A stretch of DNA of 64,000 bases, taken from assembly GCF_030291075.1 (NCBI RefSeq), contig NZ_CP127407.1:3346001-3410000 (forward strand), written 5' to 3'. The stretch's first letter is position 1. Each line of letters starts with the position of its first letter. Under the pieces are notes generated by a model. It was not told where the DNA came from and searched no databases. It saw only the letters and a program-made list of their open reading frames with translations. Origin of the DNA: Stenotrophomonas sp. 57. Its GTDB lineage: Bacteria; Pseudomonadota; Gammaproteobacteria; Xanthomonadales; Xanthomonadaceae. The translations under genes were made by a program, and so were the position numbers. Below, one piece after another: positions 1-9,694 of the stretch.

Positions 1-3000
1 GCGCTGGTAGCGGGCGACAATCTGCGCTTCGGTTTCCAGGTCGAGGCGGCGCAGCTGGTCGCGCAGTCGCGCATTGGTGCGCTCCAGTTCGCCCATCGCG
101 CCGCGGAATGCGCCGAGCTGCTGTTCCAGGCGCGAGCGGTAGATCGCCACTTCACCGGCATGGTTGACCAGGCGATCCAGCAGGTCGGCGCGCACGCGCA
201 CCTGCTCCTGCTGCGGACGGGCGAGCGGGTCTTCTTCGACCGCACCTTCGGCCGGCAACGGCGCCGACAACGGTGCGTCGGCCACGGCGAGCGGCGGCGG
301 CGCGGCGGCCTGCACCGGCGCCACGTCAGCCGCGCCGGTCGCCGCCCTGGCTGCAACCGCGATATCGGTGGCGGTGCGTACCTCGAAGGCCTCCACCAGA
401 TCCTGCGCCGGTTCAACCACGCGGTGCGCACCGGTGCGCGTCAGCAGCTGGTGCAGGCGATCGAAACCGCGCTCCAGCAGCTGCACATCGCGGCGTTCGA
501 TTTCGGTGCGCCCGGCGGCCACCGCTTCCAGCAGCGATTCGATGCTGTGGCCCAGATCGCCGATGGCGTTGATGCCGGCCATGCGTGCGCCACCCTTCAG
601 GGTATGCAGGTCACGCTGCAGGCCGGCAAGTACTTCGCGATCCTGCGGCGCATCGCGCAGCTCGCTGATCAGGCCATCGCAGTGGTCGAGCAGGTCCTTG
701 CCTTCCTCGACGAAGATGTCGACCAGCTCGCGGTCGTACACGCTGAAGTCGAGCGCATCGGCACCGTCCGCGCTGTCTTCCAGAGCGCCGGCTTCATCGT
801 GGGTCGGCGCGTTGGCGGCGGCTTCGGGCTCGATGGGCGCTGCATCGGCATGCGCCGTGCCCTGCCCCGGTGCGTCTTCGAGTTCGAAGAAGCGCATCGG
901 CTCATTGGAGGCCTGCGGCGCGTCCGCAGCGATCTCCTCATCCACCGTCGCCGGGGACGGCTGGCCAGCGCTCTCTCCTTCGCCGACCGCCGCCTCCCCG
1001 CCGACGTCCGCATCCATGGCGAAGGCTTCCGCCTCGCCCGGCGCGAGTTCGCTGGCCTGCAGGCCGAGCACGGGCCATTGCCCGTCGTCGGCCGGGGCCT
1101 GCTCTTCGTCGATCACGTGCAGGCCGGCCTCGAGCGCGGCTGCCAGCGTGACCGGTTCTGCAAAGCCCGGCGCAGCCATTTCATCCTGCAGGCTCGACAG
1201 CCCGCTGTCGAGTGGCAGTGCAGCAGCGTCGTCGAAGACGTTGCCGTCGGCATCGTCCAGGTCCAAGGGCTGCAGCGTATTCAGGTCGATCGCGTCAAAC
1301 TCCGCGGATACCGGCATCTCATCCGCGTCGCGGTCGTCCACCGGCAGCGCGCTGGCATCGAGGTACGGCGACAGGTCGTCAGCCACGGTCAGATCGGCGC
1401 TGTCGAGCACCGCGCTCGACGGCTCAGCAGCACCGTCGTCCGCTGCGACACCCGGCGCGCGCTCGTCCGGCTGGATCGATTCAACCGATCCGGTATCCGG
1501 CGTCGAGGGTTCGCCCTCGCCCGGCACCAACGGCCATCCGGCATCGAAGTAGCGCGAAAGATCATCGCTGGCGGTCAGCTCACCCACATCACGCCCGGCG
1601 TCGGTCGCCTCCGGTACCCGGACCTCGGCCGCGCGCAGCTCTGGCTCCGGCTCCGGCCCAATAAATCCGGTCACTGCATCGTCGGGTGCCGGTGACAGGG
1701 CATCGGTTGCGTCGGGCGCAGCGTCGAACGCGGGTTCGGCTTCCAGCGCCAGATCCTCTTCGTCCTCTTCCAGCCCGACCATCGGCCAGCGCGCTTCCGG
1801 CAGTTCCCCGGCCAGCGCCTGCAGGCGCTGAACCAGTGCTTCCTGCGGCGCGATCCGCGGCTGCTCGGCCTGCAGTGCTTCCATGGTCGCGGTGATCGCC
1901 TGCGCGGTCGCGTCCAGTGCAGCCACGCCCTCGTCACCAGGCACCACATCGGCGGCCAGCGCACGCTTGATGTAGGACTCGGCACCGCCGGTGACCGCGG
2001 TGATTTCCGGCACTTCGGTCATCGCGAAGGCGCCGTTCATGGTGTGCACCGCGCGCAGCAGCGCATCGCTCACCGGCTGCGGCGCCTGCTGCGCCGAGCG
2101 CAGCCAGTCCTGCAGGGTCGCCTGGTGGACTTCCACTTCAGCTTCCAGGATCTCGCGCAGCACGCTGTCGATGTTGGCCGGCGTGCCCGGCAGCTCGGGC
2201 GCAGCGTGATCTTCGGCCTGCACCGATGCGACGGCTTCGGCTTCGAGGATGCGGCTGATCTCGTCCTCGCCGTCGGCTTCGACCAGCGGGGCGGCGGGGG
2301 CGGCCGCAGCGGGCAACGGTACGTAATAGGTTTCCTCACCCGCACCGACGCGATCAGCAATGGCCTGCATCGCCTGCAGGTCCACGCTGATCCGCTGGCC
2401 ATGGCGCAGTGCGGCGTTCAGCTGCGGCAGCGCGGCATGCGCGTTGTCGACCATGGCCAGCACCGCCGGTGTCGCCGGGCGGCTGCCGTCGAGCACGCGA
2501 TTGAGCATGCCCTCGATCTTCCACGCAAACTCACCCAGGGTGCGTGCACCGACCAGTCGGCCACTGCCCTTGAGCGTGTGGAAGATACGGCGGATCGGCC
2601 GCAGCCGGTCCATGTTGTCCGACTGCATGCGCCATGCCGGCAGCAGCGTTCCGAGGTTGGCCAGTTCGTCGTCGAACTCTTCCAGGAACACCTCGCGGAT
2701 GTCCTCGTCGATGTTCTCGGCATCGTCGTCGAACCCCGCCTCGAAGCCTGCTTCTGCACCGTCCGCGTCGCCCACGGCGACCGGCGCTTCCGCATCGGCC
2801 GGCGTCGCGGTTGCCTGCGGATTGAAGTCCGCGGCGGCCGCGCTCAGCTCGGCAAAGAACTGCGCGTCGGCTTCGCTGAAATCAATCGGCGCGATGGTGT
2901 CGATGTCGATCACCGATACTGCCGCTGCCGGCGCATCGGCAAGCGGTACGGGCATGTCCAGCGCCGCATCCACTGCGGGGGTGTCCGCTTCTGCAGCCAC

Positions 3001-5016
3001 CGGCGCGTCATCCACCGCCGCCGGCGCGGTGGCATGATCGAGCTCCAGCGCGGGATGCAGCGCGGCGGCGTCCAGCGACAACGTTTCCATCGCATGCAGC
3101 GACAGCACGTCGTCGGCATTGTCCAGCGCATCGGCGTCGAAACGAAACACGACGTCGTCGTTTGCAGAAACCGCATCATGTTCGGCGGCCACGGGGTCGA
3201 ACACCGGCGCGGCATCCGTCCCGGTATCGATGGCCAGCGTCGCGTCGACGGCGTCCCCGACGTCGAGGCCGGTTGTCGCATCGGACTGCACTGGCAGAGT
3301 TGCCTCCGACAGCGTCCACTGTGTGGCGGCCCCCTGCCCTGCATCGAGCTGTTCGAAACTGACCGGATCGAAGCTGGCAAACGTCGGACTGCGCTCATCG
3401 TCCGCTGGATCGAGCGGATCGGCCTCCGGATGGAACGATGCCAGATCCCATTGCGGGACCTCGGGTGCAGGTGCACTGGAAGCGGCAAAGACCAGCGGTG
3501 CATCCGACTCGTCACGCAGCGACAGCGGCGCGGAGGCGACGGATCCCAGCCCACCGAACACCAATCTGTTGTCCGCCGCTGCCGGCGAAGGCGTGGCCGG
3601 TGGCGGATCGAAGGTGAAGTCCGGCAGCGGTACCGGCACATCGCCGGGTGCCGGCGCGGCCGGCCGTACCGCGATCTCGATGGGCTCCGGCTGCAGTGCC
3701 TCGACCTGCAGCACGACCGGCTCGCGCTCGATCGACGGCGGCGCAGACGCGGCCGGCTCGGCGGCATCGCGGTCCGGCAGCGGCCAGTAGCGCAGCGCCT
3801 CAAGGCTGCTGCGCGTGATTTCAAGGATGTCCTCGCGCCCAGGACGGCGGTCGCGCAGGGCTTCCAGGTAGTACTCCAGGCTGGCCATGGCATCGGCCAG
3901 GGTGTCCAGCTGGCGGCCACTGGGCACGCGCTGGCGGCCGATCAGCTCGGCCTCGATGTACTGCTGCACGCCGCGCAGGTAATCGGCCGCGGTGCCCAGG
4001 TCGAGCATGCGCAGCGCACCGGCAACGTCACCCAGCAGGCGCGGCACGTCCTGCAGCTCGGCATGGTTCCAGCTGGTTTCGATGAAGGCGACGAAGTGCT
4101 CGCGTGCCGCAGCGAAGTTGGCGATGGCTTCATGGGCCAGCACCTCTACCGTGCGCCGGTTCTCCACGGCGCTCGGATCGTCCTCGCCACTGCCGCCAGC
4201 GCCCAGATGGGCCACCTGGTCATCCAGCGAGGCATCCACGTAGAGCAGCGCACCGGCGATATCCAGCAGCAGGTTCTCGTCGATCTGCTGGCGGCCTTCG
4301 ACCACGCCACGCAGCGCGTCGCGCTGCTGCACGACCACGCCACGGGCCACGCCCAGGCCCATCATGCCCAGCGTATCGGCCACCGCCCCCAGTTCGTTGG
4401 CCTGGGTCTGCAGCTGTTCCGGGGCACCGCCGGTACGCAGGTGCAGGTCCAGCGCATCCTTGATGCGCAGCAGTTCTTCCTTCACCGCACTGCCCACGGT
4501 ATCGAGCAGCTCGCGGTTGCGCCCGCTCAGGCTGCCACGCGCGTGGTCCAGCTCGGCCTCGGTGGCGGTGACGCTGTCCGGCGCGAAGGCCAGCAGCACG
4601 CTGTCATGCACGCCTTCCTCGCCACGCGCGGCGCGGATCTCGTTGAGCAGCGGCATCAGCACGATCGGAATGTCGCGATGACCGTTCTGCAGGCGCTCCA
4701 GGTAGTCGGGCAGCAGCACGCTGCCGCGCATCAGGGTCGCGCACGCTTCATCGCGATCGGACACGCGTCCGCCGCCAATGGCGTTGGCCAGCTGCTCCAG
4801 TTCTTCGGCCACCATCGCCGGGGCATACAGTTCAACCATGCGCAGGGTGCCCTGCACCTGGTGCAGGTAGCCGGCGCAGATGCGCATGCGGCTGGCGTCG
4901 GTCGGGTCTTCCGCGTAGTACTCGACCTCGTTGCGCACCTGGCGCAGGGTCTCGTCCAGCTCGGGCTTGACCCAGCCCAGCGCTGCGTGGCTCATCGCAT
5001 CGCGCAGACTGTTCAT
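1..5016 (-). CDS. chpA: ChpA-type hybrid chemotaxis histidine kinase, multi-Hpt (3' end outside window)
   Basis: CheA-like kinase at the centre of the Pil-Chp pathway that controls type IV pilus twitching. The ATG at 5016 opens a frame with no stop to base 1 (1672 codons seen). Several histidine-phosphotransfer modules are visible: degenerate ones near residues 50 (HQVQGTLRM) and 330, a canonical HTLKGSGRL near 812, HTMNGAFAM near 990 and HTLKGGARM near 1471. Long acidic Ala/Pro-rich linkers separate them. The end seen here (about 1600-1672) is the dimerisation helix pair (VRADLLDRLVNHAGEVA, then GAMGELERTNARLRDQL). The ATPase, CheW-like and receiver domains expected of the family must lie beyond the window. 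It follows pilJ by 99 bp on the same strand. Confidence 0.93.
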   Translation of the reverse strand, partial: MNSLRDAMSHAALGWVKPELDETLRQVRNEVEYYAEDPTDASRMRICAGYLHQVQGTLRMVELYAPAMVAEELEQLANAIGGGRVSDRDEACATLMRGSVLLPDYLERLQNGHRDIPIVLMPLLNEIRAARGEEGVHDSVLLAFAPDSVTATEAELDHARGSLSGRNRELLDTVGSAVKEELLRIKDALDLHLRTGGAPEQLQTQANELGAVADTLGMMGLGVARGVVVQQRDALRGVVEGRQQIDENLLLDIAGALLYVDASLDDQVAHLGAGGSGEDDPSAVENRRTVEVLAHEAIANFAAAREHFVAFIETSWNHAELQDVPRLLGDVAGALRMLDLGTAADYLRGVQQYIEAELIGRQRVPSGRQLDTLADAMASLEYYLEALRDRRPGREDILEITRSSLEALRYWPLPDRDAAEPAASAPPSIEREPVVLQVEALQPEPIEIAVRPAAPAPGDVPVPLPDFTFDPPPATPSPAAADNRLVFGGLGSVASAPLSLRDESDAPLVFAASSAPAPEVPQWDLASFHPEADPLDPADDERSPTFASFDPVSFEQLDAGQGAATQWTLSEATLPVQSDATTGLDVGDAVDATLAIDTGTDAAPVFDPVAAEHDAVSANDDVVFRFDADALDNADDVLSLHAMETLSLDAAALHPALELDHATAPAAVDDAPVAAEADTPAVDAALDMPVPLADAPAAAVSVIDIDTIAPIDFSEADAQFFAELSAAAADFNPQATATPADAEAPVAVGDADGAEAGFEAGFDDDAENIDEDIREVFLEEFDDELANLGTLLPAWRMQSDNMDRLRPIRRIFHTLKGSGRLVGARTLGEFAWKIEGMLNRVLDGSRPATPAVLAMVDNAHAALPQLNAALRHGQRISVDLQAMQAIADRVGAGEETYYVPLPAAAAPAAPLVEADGEDEISRILEAEAVASVQAEDHAAPELPGTPANIDSVLREILEAEVEVHQATLQDWLRSAQQAPQPVSDALLRAVHTMNGAFAMTEVPEITAVTGGAESYIKRALAADVVPGDEGVAALDATAQAITATMEALQAEQPRIAPQEALVQRLQALAGELPEARWPMVGLEEDEEDLALEAEPAFDAAPDATDALSPAPDDAVTGFIGPEPEPELRAAEVRVPEATDAGRDVGELTASDDLSRYFDAGWPLVPGEGEPSTPDTGSVESIQPDERAPGVAADDGAAEPSSAVLDSADLTVADDLSPYLDASALPVDDRDADEMPVSAEFDAIDLNTLQPLDLDDADGNVFDDAAALPLDSGLSSLQDEMAAPGFAEPVTLAAALEAGLHVIDEEQAPADDGQWPVLGLQASELAPGEAEAFAMDADVGGEAAVGEGESAGQPSPATVDEEIAADAPQASNEPMRFFELEDAPGQGTAHADAAPIEPEAAANAPTHDEAGALEDSADGADALDFSVYDRELVDIFVEEGKDLLDHCDGLISELRDAPQDREVLAGLQRDLHTLKGGARMAGINAIGDLGHSIESLLEAVAAGRTEIERRDVQLLERGFDRLHQLLTRTGAHRVVEPAQDLVEAFEVRTATDIAVAARAATGAADVAPVQAAAPPPLAVADAPLSAPLPAEGAVEEDPLARPQQEQVRVRADLLDRLVNHAGEVAIYRSRLEQQLGAFRGAMGELERTNARLRDQLRRLDLETEAQIVARYQR

Positions 5017-5115
5017 GGACGCGCTCCGTTCGCCGCCGCGCGGAGGCCGCGCGAGTTCTGACGTGGGGAATGGAAATGCTTCATCGAGGGGTTCCTTGCT
5101 CGCCGCCTGCCCGCG

Positions 5116-7152
5116 TCACGCCGGCAGCTTGAAGTCGGCGACCGAACGGCGCAGGTCCGCCGCCAGCTGCGCGAGGTGGCCGATCGATTCGGCGGTCTGC
5201 CCGGCACCCTGCGAGGTCTGGCCGGTGATCTGCCGGATCACGCCCATGGTACGGGTGATGTCCGAGGCGGCGGCCGACTGCTGCTGGGCGGCGATGGAGA
5301 TGTTCTTGATGAGGGTGTTCAGTGCATTGGACACGCGCTCGATTTCGGTCAGCGCGGTGCCGGCGTCCTCGGCCAGGCGTGCACCGGACACCACTTCGGC
5401 GGTGGTCTGTTCCATCGAGGTGACCGCTTCGTTGGTATCGGCCTGAATCGCCTGCACCAGGTTTTCGATGCGTCGGGTCGCGCCGGAGGTACGTTCCGCC
5501 AGTCGCTGCACTTCGTCGGCCACGACCGCGAAGCCGCGGCCCGCTTCACCGGCCGAAGCCGCCTGCACCGCCGCGTTCAACGCCAGGATGTTGGTCTGCT
5601 CGGAAATGTCGTTGATCAGTTCCACGATCGAGCCGATTTCCTGCGACGACTCGCCCAGGCGCTTGATGCGCTTGGAGGTCTCCTGGATCTGGTCGCGGAT
5701 CTGGTCCATGCCCTGGATGGTCTCGCGCACCACGCCTGCACCCTCGGCGGCGATCACCACCGAGCGCTGTGCCACGTCGGCCGACTCGGCCGAGTTGCGC
5801 GACACCTGTTCGATGCTCGCCGCGATTTCGCCGATGCGGTCCGAAGCCGAAGTGATCTGGTTGGCCTGGTGGCCCGCCGCCTCTGCCAGCTGCATGGCGG
5901 TGGCCTGGGTTTCCTGGGTGGACACCGCAACCTTGGCCGAGGTGTCGTTGATGGTGGTCACCAGGTGGCGCAGCTCGTCGACCGCGTAATTGATTGCGTC
6001 GGCGATGGCGCCGGTCATGTCCTCGGTCACCGAGGCCTTCACCGTCAGGTCACCTTCACCGAGCGAGGAAATTTCGTCCAGCAGCCGCATGATCGCCTGC
6101 TGGTTGCGGCTGTTGAATTCCACCTGGGTCTGGTAACGCAGTTCCTGCTCGCGCGAGCGGCTGCGCACGTTGGTGGAGACGAAGCCGATGATCGCGATCA
6201 GCGACAGCGCACCAGAGACCACGCCGATCCAGAAGTTCGGGAACAGGCGGGTATCGGACACCGAGCCGAACGAGGAGAACGCTTCGAACAGCTTGCGGCT
6301 GTCGTCAAGCATGTGCGCCGACCCCTGGCCCAGCGCGGTGGCGGCCGACTGCGCGGCGAACAGCTGGCGCGAGCTGGCCAGGATCGCATCGGCGTCCTGC
6401 TTCATCGCCTGCCACTTCTGCTGGGACTGTTCCAGCGCAGCAATGGCGGCGGCGCCGCGCACGGCGGTGATGCCCAGTTCCTCGTTGCCGTTGCGCAGGC
6501 CGTCGAGCACCTGCGAGAACACGGTGATGTCGCGCGCCAGCGCATCGCCGGCAGTCGCTGCGGCACTGCCACCGGCACGCATCTCGGTCACGCGGCGCGC
6601 CATCGAACCGGCTACCACGACCTGCTGCAGTGCGCTGTACACCTGCGCCGACGGTGCGCCGGAGGCGGACATCGCGCGCACCAACTCGTTCAGCTGGGCC
6701 TGCAGGCCCGGCACCGCGCCGCTGAAGTTGTTGGCGTTGCCGGCCAGCGCCAGCACCGCCGGCTCGCTGGCGACCAGCTGGCCGGCCTGCTTGCCCAGCG
6801 GCGCCCAGGTTTCAGCCAGCGTGGTGATCGCGCCGGACACGCCCGGTTCCTTGCCGTAGCGCCCCTGCAGGATCGATACGTTCTGTTCGATCGCGTTGCG
6901 GGTCGCCTTGAAAGCGGTGAACGCCTGCGCGTTGCCGCCGACGGCATCACGGCCCTGGTTGGCCAGCTGCTGCGACAGCACCTGGAGGTCGGCGGCCTTG
7001 GAGCCGGCATCGGCCAAGCGGCTGCCCTGCCAGGTGGCGACGCCGGTGTTGACGCCGAACAGGATCATCGATGCCAGCAGCAGGAACAGCCAGAGGTTGC
7101 TGCCGCCCAGCCGCAGCTTGCCGGATTTGGTGGCGTCCGAAGCAGTACTCAT
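5116..7152 (-). CDS. pilJ: PilJ, type IV pilus methyl-accepting chemotaxis protein
   Basis: Inner-membrane chemoreceptor of the Chp system, 678 aa. Transmembrane segments lie near residues 20-40 and 308-328 and enclose a periplasmic helical PilJ-type sensor region. A cytoplasmic HAMP-like stretch follows, then a methyl-accepting signalling domain with the conserved hairpin tip ([19 protein letters not shown], then [18 protein letters not shown]). It sits between pilI and chpA on the same strand, the standard order pilG-H-I-J-chpA. The start is an ATG 41 bp after the pilI stop. Confidence 0.96.
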   Translation of the reverse strand: MSTASDATKSGKLRLGGSNLWLFLLLASMILFGVNTGVATWQGSRLADAGSKAADLQVLSQQLANQGRDAVGGNAQAFTAFKATRNAIEQNVSILQGRYGKEPGVSGAITTLAETWAPLGKQAGQLVASEPAVLALAGNANNFSGAVPGLQAQLNELVRAMSASGAPSAQVYSALQQVVVAGSMARRVTEMRAGGSAAATAGDALARDITVFSQVLDGLRNGNEELGITAVRGAAAIAALEQSQQKWQAMKQDADAILASSRQLFAAQSAATALGQGSAHMLDDSRKLFEAFSSFGSVSDTRLFPNFWIGVVSGALSLIAIIGFVSTNVRSRSREQELRYQTQVEFNSRNQQAIMRLLDEISSLGEGDLTVKASVTEDMTGAIADAINYAVDELRHLVTTINDTSAKVAVSTQETQATAMQLAEAAGHQANQITSASDRIGEIAASIEQVSRNSAESADVAQRSVVIAAEGAGVVRETIQGMDQIRDQIQETSKRIKRLGESSQEIGSIVELINDISEQTNILALNAAVQAASAGEAGRGFAVVADEVQRLAERTSGATRRIENLVQAIQADTNEAVTSMEQTTAEVVSGARLAEDAGTALTEIERVSNALNTLIKNISIAAQQQSAAASDITRTMGVIRQITGQTSQGAGQTAESIGHLAQLAADLRRSVADFKLPA

Positions 7153-7193
7153 CGTTCAACCTCGATCTTCAATGCAGGGGGCGATGCCCGGCC

Positions 7194-7724
7194 TCAGGCC
7201 GCGGCTTGCCGGAATTCAGGGGTGCGCGACAGCAGCGAGAGCGAGAACACGCCCCAGTCATGGCCGTCGGCATGGAAGGCGCGGTCAACGAAATGGCCGT
7301 AGCGCCCTTCGGCAAGCATGCCGGCTTCGATCTGCTGGTCCAGTTCGAAACTGCGCTGGCCGAACAGCTCATCGATGGTCAGCGCGACGTCGCCGCCGGC
7401 CTGGCGCATGATCAGCACGCGCTGGCCTTCCTGCTGCACGGTACGCGTGCCTTCCAGGAAGTACTTCAGGTCGACCACCGGGAACAGGTTGCCGCGCAGG
7501 TTGCCCACGCCCAGCAGCCACGGCTGAGCGCACGGCACCGGGGTGACCGGCGGCATCGGCACGATTTCCACCACTTCGCGGAAATCGGACACCAGCCGAC
7601 GCTGCCCGACGCGGTAACCCACGCCACGCCAGAGGTCCTGCGCGAACTGCCGCTCGGGCAGCTGCACCGCGTGGGCCAGGCTGCGCCGCTCGTAGGCTTC
7701 GAGGATGTCGAAGGGCGAGCGCAT
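7194..7724 (-). CDS. pilI: PilI, CheW-like coupling protein
   Basis: Small CheW-fold adaptor (176 aa) that links PilJ to ChpA. CheW features are LLGVGNLRGNLFPVVDLKYFL and the C-terminal FELDQQIEAG region. The start codon shares one base with the pilH stop (TGATG), so the two are probably translationally coupled. No atypical features. Confidence 0.94.
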   Translation of the reverse strand: MRSPFDILEAYERRSLAHAVQLPERQFAQDLWRGVGYRVGQRRLVSDFREVVEIVPMPPVTPVPCAQPWLLGVGNLRGNLFPVVDLKYFLEGTRTVQQEGQRVLIMRQAGGDVALTIDELFGQRSFELDQQIEAGMLAEGRYGHFVDRAFHADGHDWGVFSLSLLSRTPEFRQAAA

Positions 7725-8086
7725 CAGGCCACCAGCTCGTTGATCCGCGCGATCAGTTCATCCTCGCGCGGCGGCTTGACGATGTAATCGGCCGCGCCCT
7801 GGCGCAGGCCCCAGGCCTTGTCGGTTTCCATCGCCTTGGTGCTGACGATGATCACCGGGATGTGCTTGATCGCTGCGTCACGGGCCATCGCCCGGGTCGC
7901 CTGGAAGCCGCTCATGCCGGGCAGGACCACGTCCATCAGCACCAGCTGCGGCACCTGGTCGCGCACCAGCTGCAGTCCATCCTCGGCGTTGTCCGCTTCC
8001 AGCACCTCGTGGCCGGCACGGCGCAGCCACTGGGTGAACACCGCGCGGTCGGTCGGTGAATCCTCGATCAGAACGATACGAGCCAT
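7724..8086 (-). CDS. pilH: PilH, CheY-like response regulator
   Basis: Stand-alone receiver domain of 120 aa with acidic pocket E8/D9, phospho-acceptor D52 (LVLMDVVLPGMSG), the T/S position at S82 and K104 (YIVKPP). In the Chp pathway PilH is one of two CheY-like outputs, generally tied to pilus retraction or phosphate sink function. It lies between pilG and pilI with an 18-bp gap upstream and a 1-bp overlap downstream. Confidence 0.95.
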   Translation of the reverse strand: MARIVLIEDSPTDRAVFTQWLRRAGHEVLEADNAEDGLQLVRDQVPQLVLMDVVLPGMSGFQATRAMARDAAIKHIPVIIVSTKAMETDKAWGLRQGAADYIVKPPREDELIARINELVA

Positions 8087-8104
8087 TGTGCCTTTCCCCC
8101 CTGG

Positions 8105-8506
8105 TCAGGCGTTGACGTATGTGCGGATGGCACCCAGCAGTTCTTCACGCGTGAAAGGCTTCGTCAGGTATTGCTCCGAGCCGACGATGCGTCCCCGCGC
8201 CTTGTCGAACAGGCCATCCTTGGACGAGAGCATGATGACCGGGGTCGCCTTGAACAGCTGGTTGCCCTTGATCAGCGCGCAGGTCTGGTACCCGTCCAGG
8301 CGCGGCATCATGATGTCGACGAAGATGATCTGCGGTTGCTGGTCTGCGATCTTCGCAAGCGCTTCGAAGCCGTCGGTGGCGGTGACCACCTCGCAGCCTT
8401 CGCGCTTGAGCAGCGTTTCCGCAGTCCTGCGGATGGTCTTCGAATCATCGATGACCATCACCCGGAGTCCTGCGAGTTCCCCGCCCGCAGTCGTGTTTTC
8501 AGTCAT
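8105..8506 (-). CDS. pilG: PilG, CheY-like response regulator
   Basis: First gene of the Chp operon. It is a receiver domain of 133 aa with D20/D21, phospho-acceptor D64 (FVDIMMPRLDG) and K116 (YLTKPFTREEL). PilG homologues are the extension-promoting CheY output of the pathway. The N-terminal 14 residues are a non-conserved leader. A plausible sigma-70 promoter lies about 60 bp upstream, which suits its place as the operon head. Confidence 0.95.
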   Translation of the reverse strand: MTENTTAGGELAGLRVMVIDDSKTIRRTAETLLKREGCEVVTATDGFEALAKIADQQPQIIFVDIMMPRLDGYQTCALIKGNQLFKATPVIMLSSKDGLFDKARGRIVGSEQYLTKPFTREELLGAIRTYVNA

Positions 8507-8561
8507 TGCCTATCCCCAAGCGCACGGCCCGATCTCAGGCGGGGGCCGCTACGAAAGCGTA

Positions 8562-8591
8562 TCTATATCGCACTTTCCGCGCCCGCTTCAA
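8562..8591 (-). promoter_or_regulatory. Putative sigma-70 promoter for the pilG operon
   Basis: On the minus strand TTGAAG (8591-8586) and TATAGA (8567-8562) are separated by 18 nt. They lie 56 nt upstream of the pilG start, in the divergent pilG/gshB intergenic region. Pattern match only. Confidence 0.4.
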
Positions 8592-8746
8592 GGCCGCCCC
8601 ATGGCGCAGGGCATGGCACCCTCCTGAACGTGACGGGTTTCGCAATGAGTGCGCGGGCGCCGGGCGGACGCAGCGTTGCAGTACGGCGGGGAGGCGCGCG
8701 ACCGGCGTTGCCGCTACCATCAACGCCTTGCCTGACAGGTGCGCCC

Positions 8747-9694
8747 ATGCCGTTGAACGTCATCGTGGTGATGGACCCCATCGCCCACATCAAGATCGCC
8801 AAGGACACCACCTTCGCCATGCTGCTGGAAGCCCAGCGCCGCGGCCATGCCCTGCACTATGTGCGCCCGGGCGGCCTGGCCCTGGAGGGCGGCGTGGCGG
8901 TGGCCCAGACCGCACCATTGCAGGTGCGCGACGACCCGGCCGGCTGGTATGAGCTGGGCGCATTCAGCCGCACCGAATTCGGCCCCGGCCAGATCGTACT
9001 GATGCGCAAGGACCCACCGGTCGACGCCGAGTACATCTATGACACCCAGGTGCTGGATGTGGCCGCAGCGGCCGGCGCCTGCGTGGTCAACAACCCGCAG
9101 GGGCTGCGCGACTACAACGAGAAGCTGGCCGCGCTGCTGTTCCCGCAGTGCTGCCCGCCCACCCTGGTCAGCCGCGACGCCAAGGCGTTGAAGGCCTTCG
9201 CCCTTGAGCATGGCCAGGCCGTGCTGAAGCCGCTGGACGGCATGGGCGGGCGCTCGATCTTCCGCAGCGGCCAGGGCAACCCGAACCTGAACGTGATCCT
9301 GGAAACGCTGACCGACGGCGGCCGCAAGCTGGCCCTGGCACAGAAGTTCATCCCCGACATCACCGCCGGCGACAAGCGCATCCTGCTGGTGGACGGCGAA
9401 CCGGTGGACTACTGCCTGGCCCGCATTCCGCAGGGCGACGAGTTCCGCGGCAACCTCGCCGCCGGCGGCCGCGGCGAAGGCCGCCCGCTGAGCGAGCGCG
9501 ACCGCTGGATCGCCGCCCAGGTTGGCCCGGAGATGAAGCGCCGCGGCATGCGCTTCGTCGGCCTGGACGTGATCGGCGATTACCTGACCGAGGTCAACGT
9601 GACCAGCCCGACCTGCGTGCGCGAACTGGACGCGCAGTATGGCCTGAACATTGCCGGCACCCTGTTCGACGCGCTCGAGGCCGGCCTGCGCTGA
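8747..9694 (+). CDS. gshB: Glutathione synthetase
   Basis: ATP-grasp enzyme that joins gamma-glutamylcysteine and glycine to make glutathione. The product is 315 aa, the usual size. Family features are the N-terminal VVMDPIAHIKIAKDTTFAML, MRKDPPVDAEYIYDTQVL, NNPQGLRDYNEKLAAL, the ATP-grasp loop DGMGGRSIFR and the terminal DVIGDYLTEVNVTSPT. The ATG at 8747 was chosen over longer in-frame options because family homology begins there and CAGG lies just upstream. The stop shares one base with the next ATG (TGATG), so the TonB gene is probably coupled to it. Confidence 0.95.
   Translation: MPLNVIVVMDPIAHIKIAKDTTFAMLLEAQRRGHALHYVRPGGLALEGGVAVAQTAPLQVRDDPAGWYELGAFSRTEFGPGQIVLMRKDPPVDAEYIYDTQVLDVAAAAGACVVNNPQGLRDYNEKLAALLFPQCCPPTLVSRDAKALKAFALEHGQAVLKPLDGMGGRSIFRSGQGNPNLNVILETLTDGGRKLALAQKFIPDITAGDKRILLVDGEPVDYCLARIPQGDEFRGNLAAGGRGEGRPLSERDRWIAAQVGPEMKRRGMRFVGLDVIGDYLTEVNVTSPTCVRELDAQYGLNIAGTLFDALEAGLR

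Noticed and set aside
160..1695. Long plus-strand open frames of 511 and 462 codons
   Set aside because: They are antisense to chpA, in high-GC DNA where antisense frames are often open; composition is Arg/Ser-rich with no motif. The minus frame has clear Hpt and dimerisation motifs.
2044..5061. 1005-codon plus-strand frame
   Set aside because: Antisense shadow of chpA; no recognisable domain and Arg/Gln/His-rich translation.
5176..7302. 708-codon plus-strand frame opposite pilJ
   Set aside because: Antisense shadow; pilJ has unmistakable receptor motifs on the other strand.
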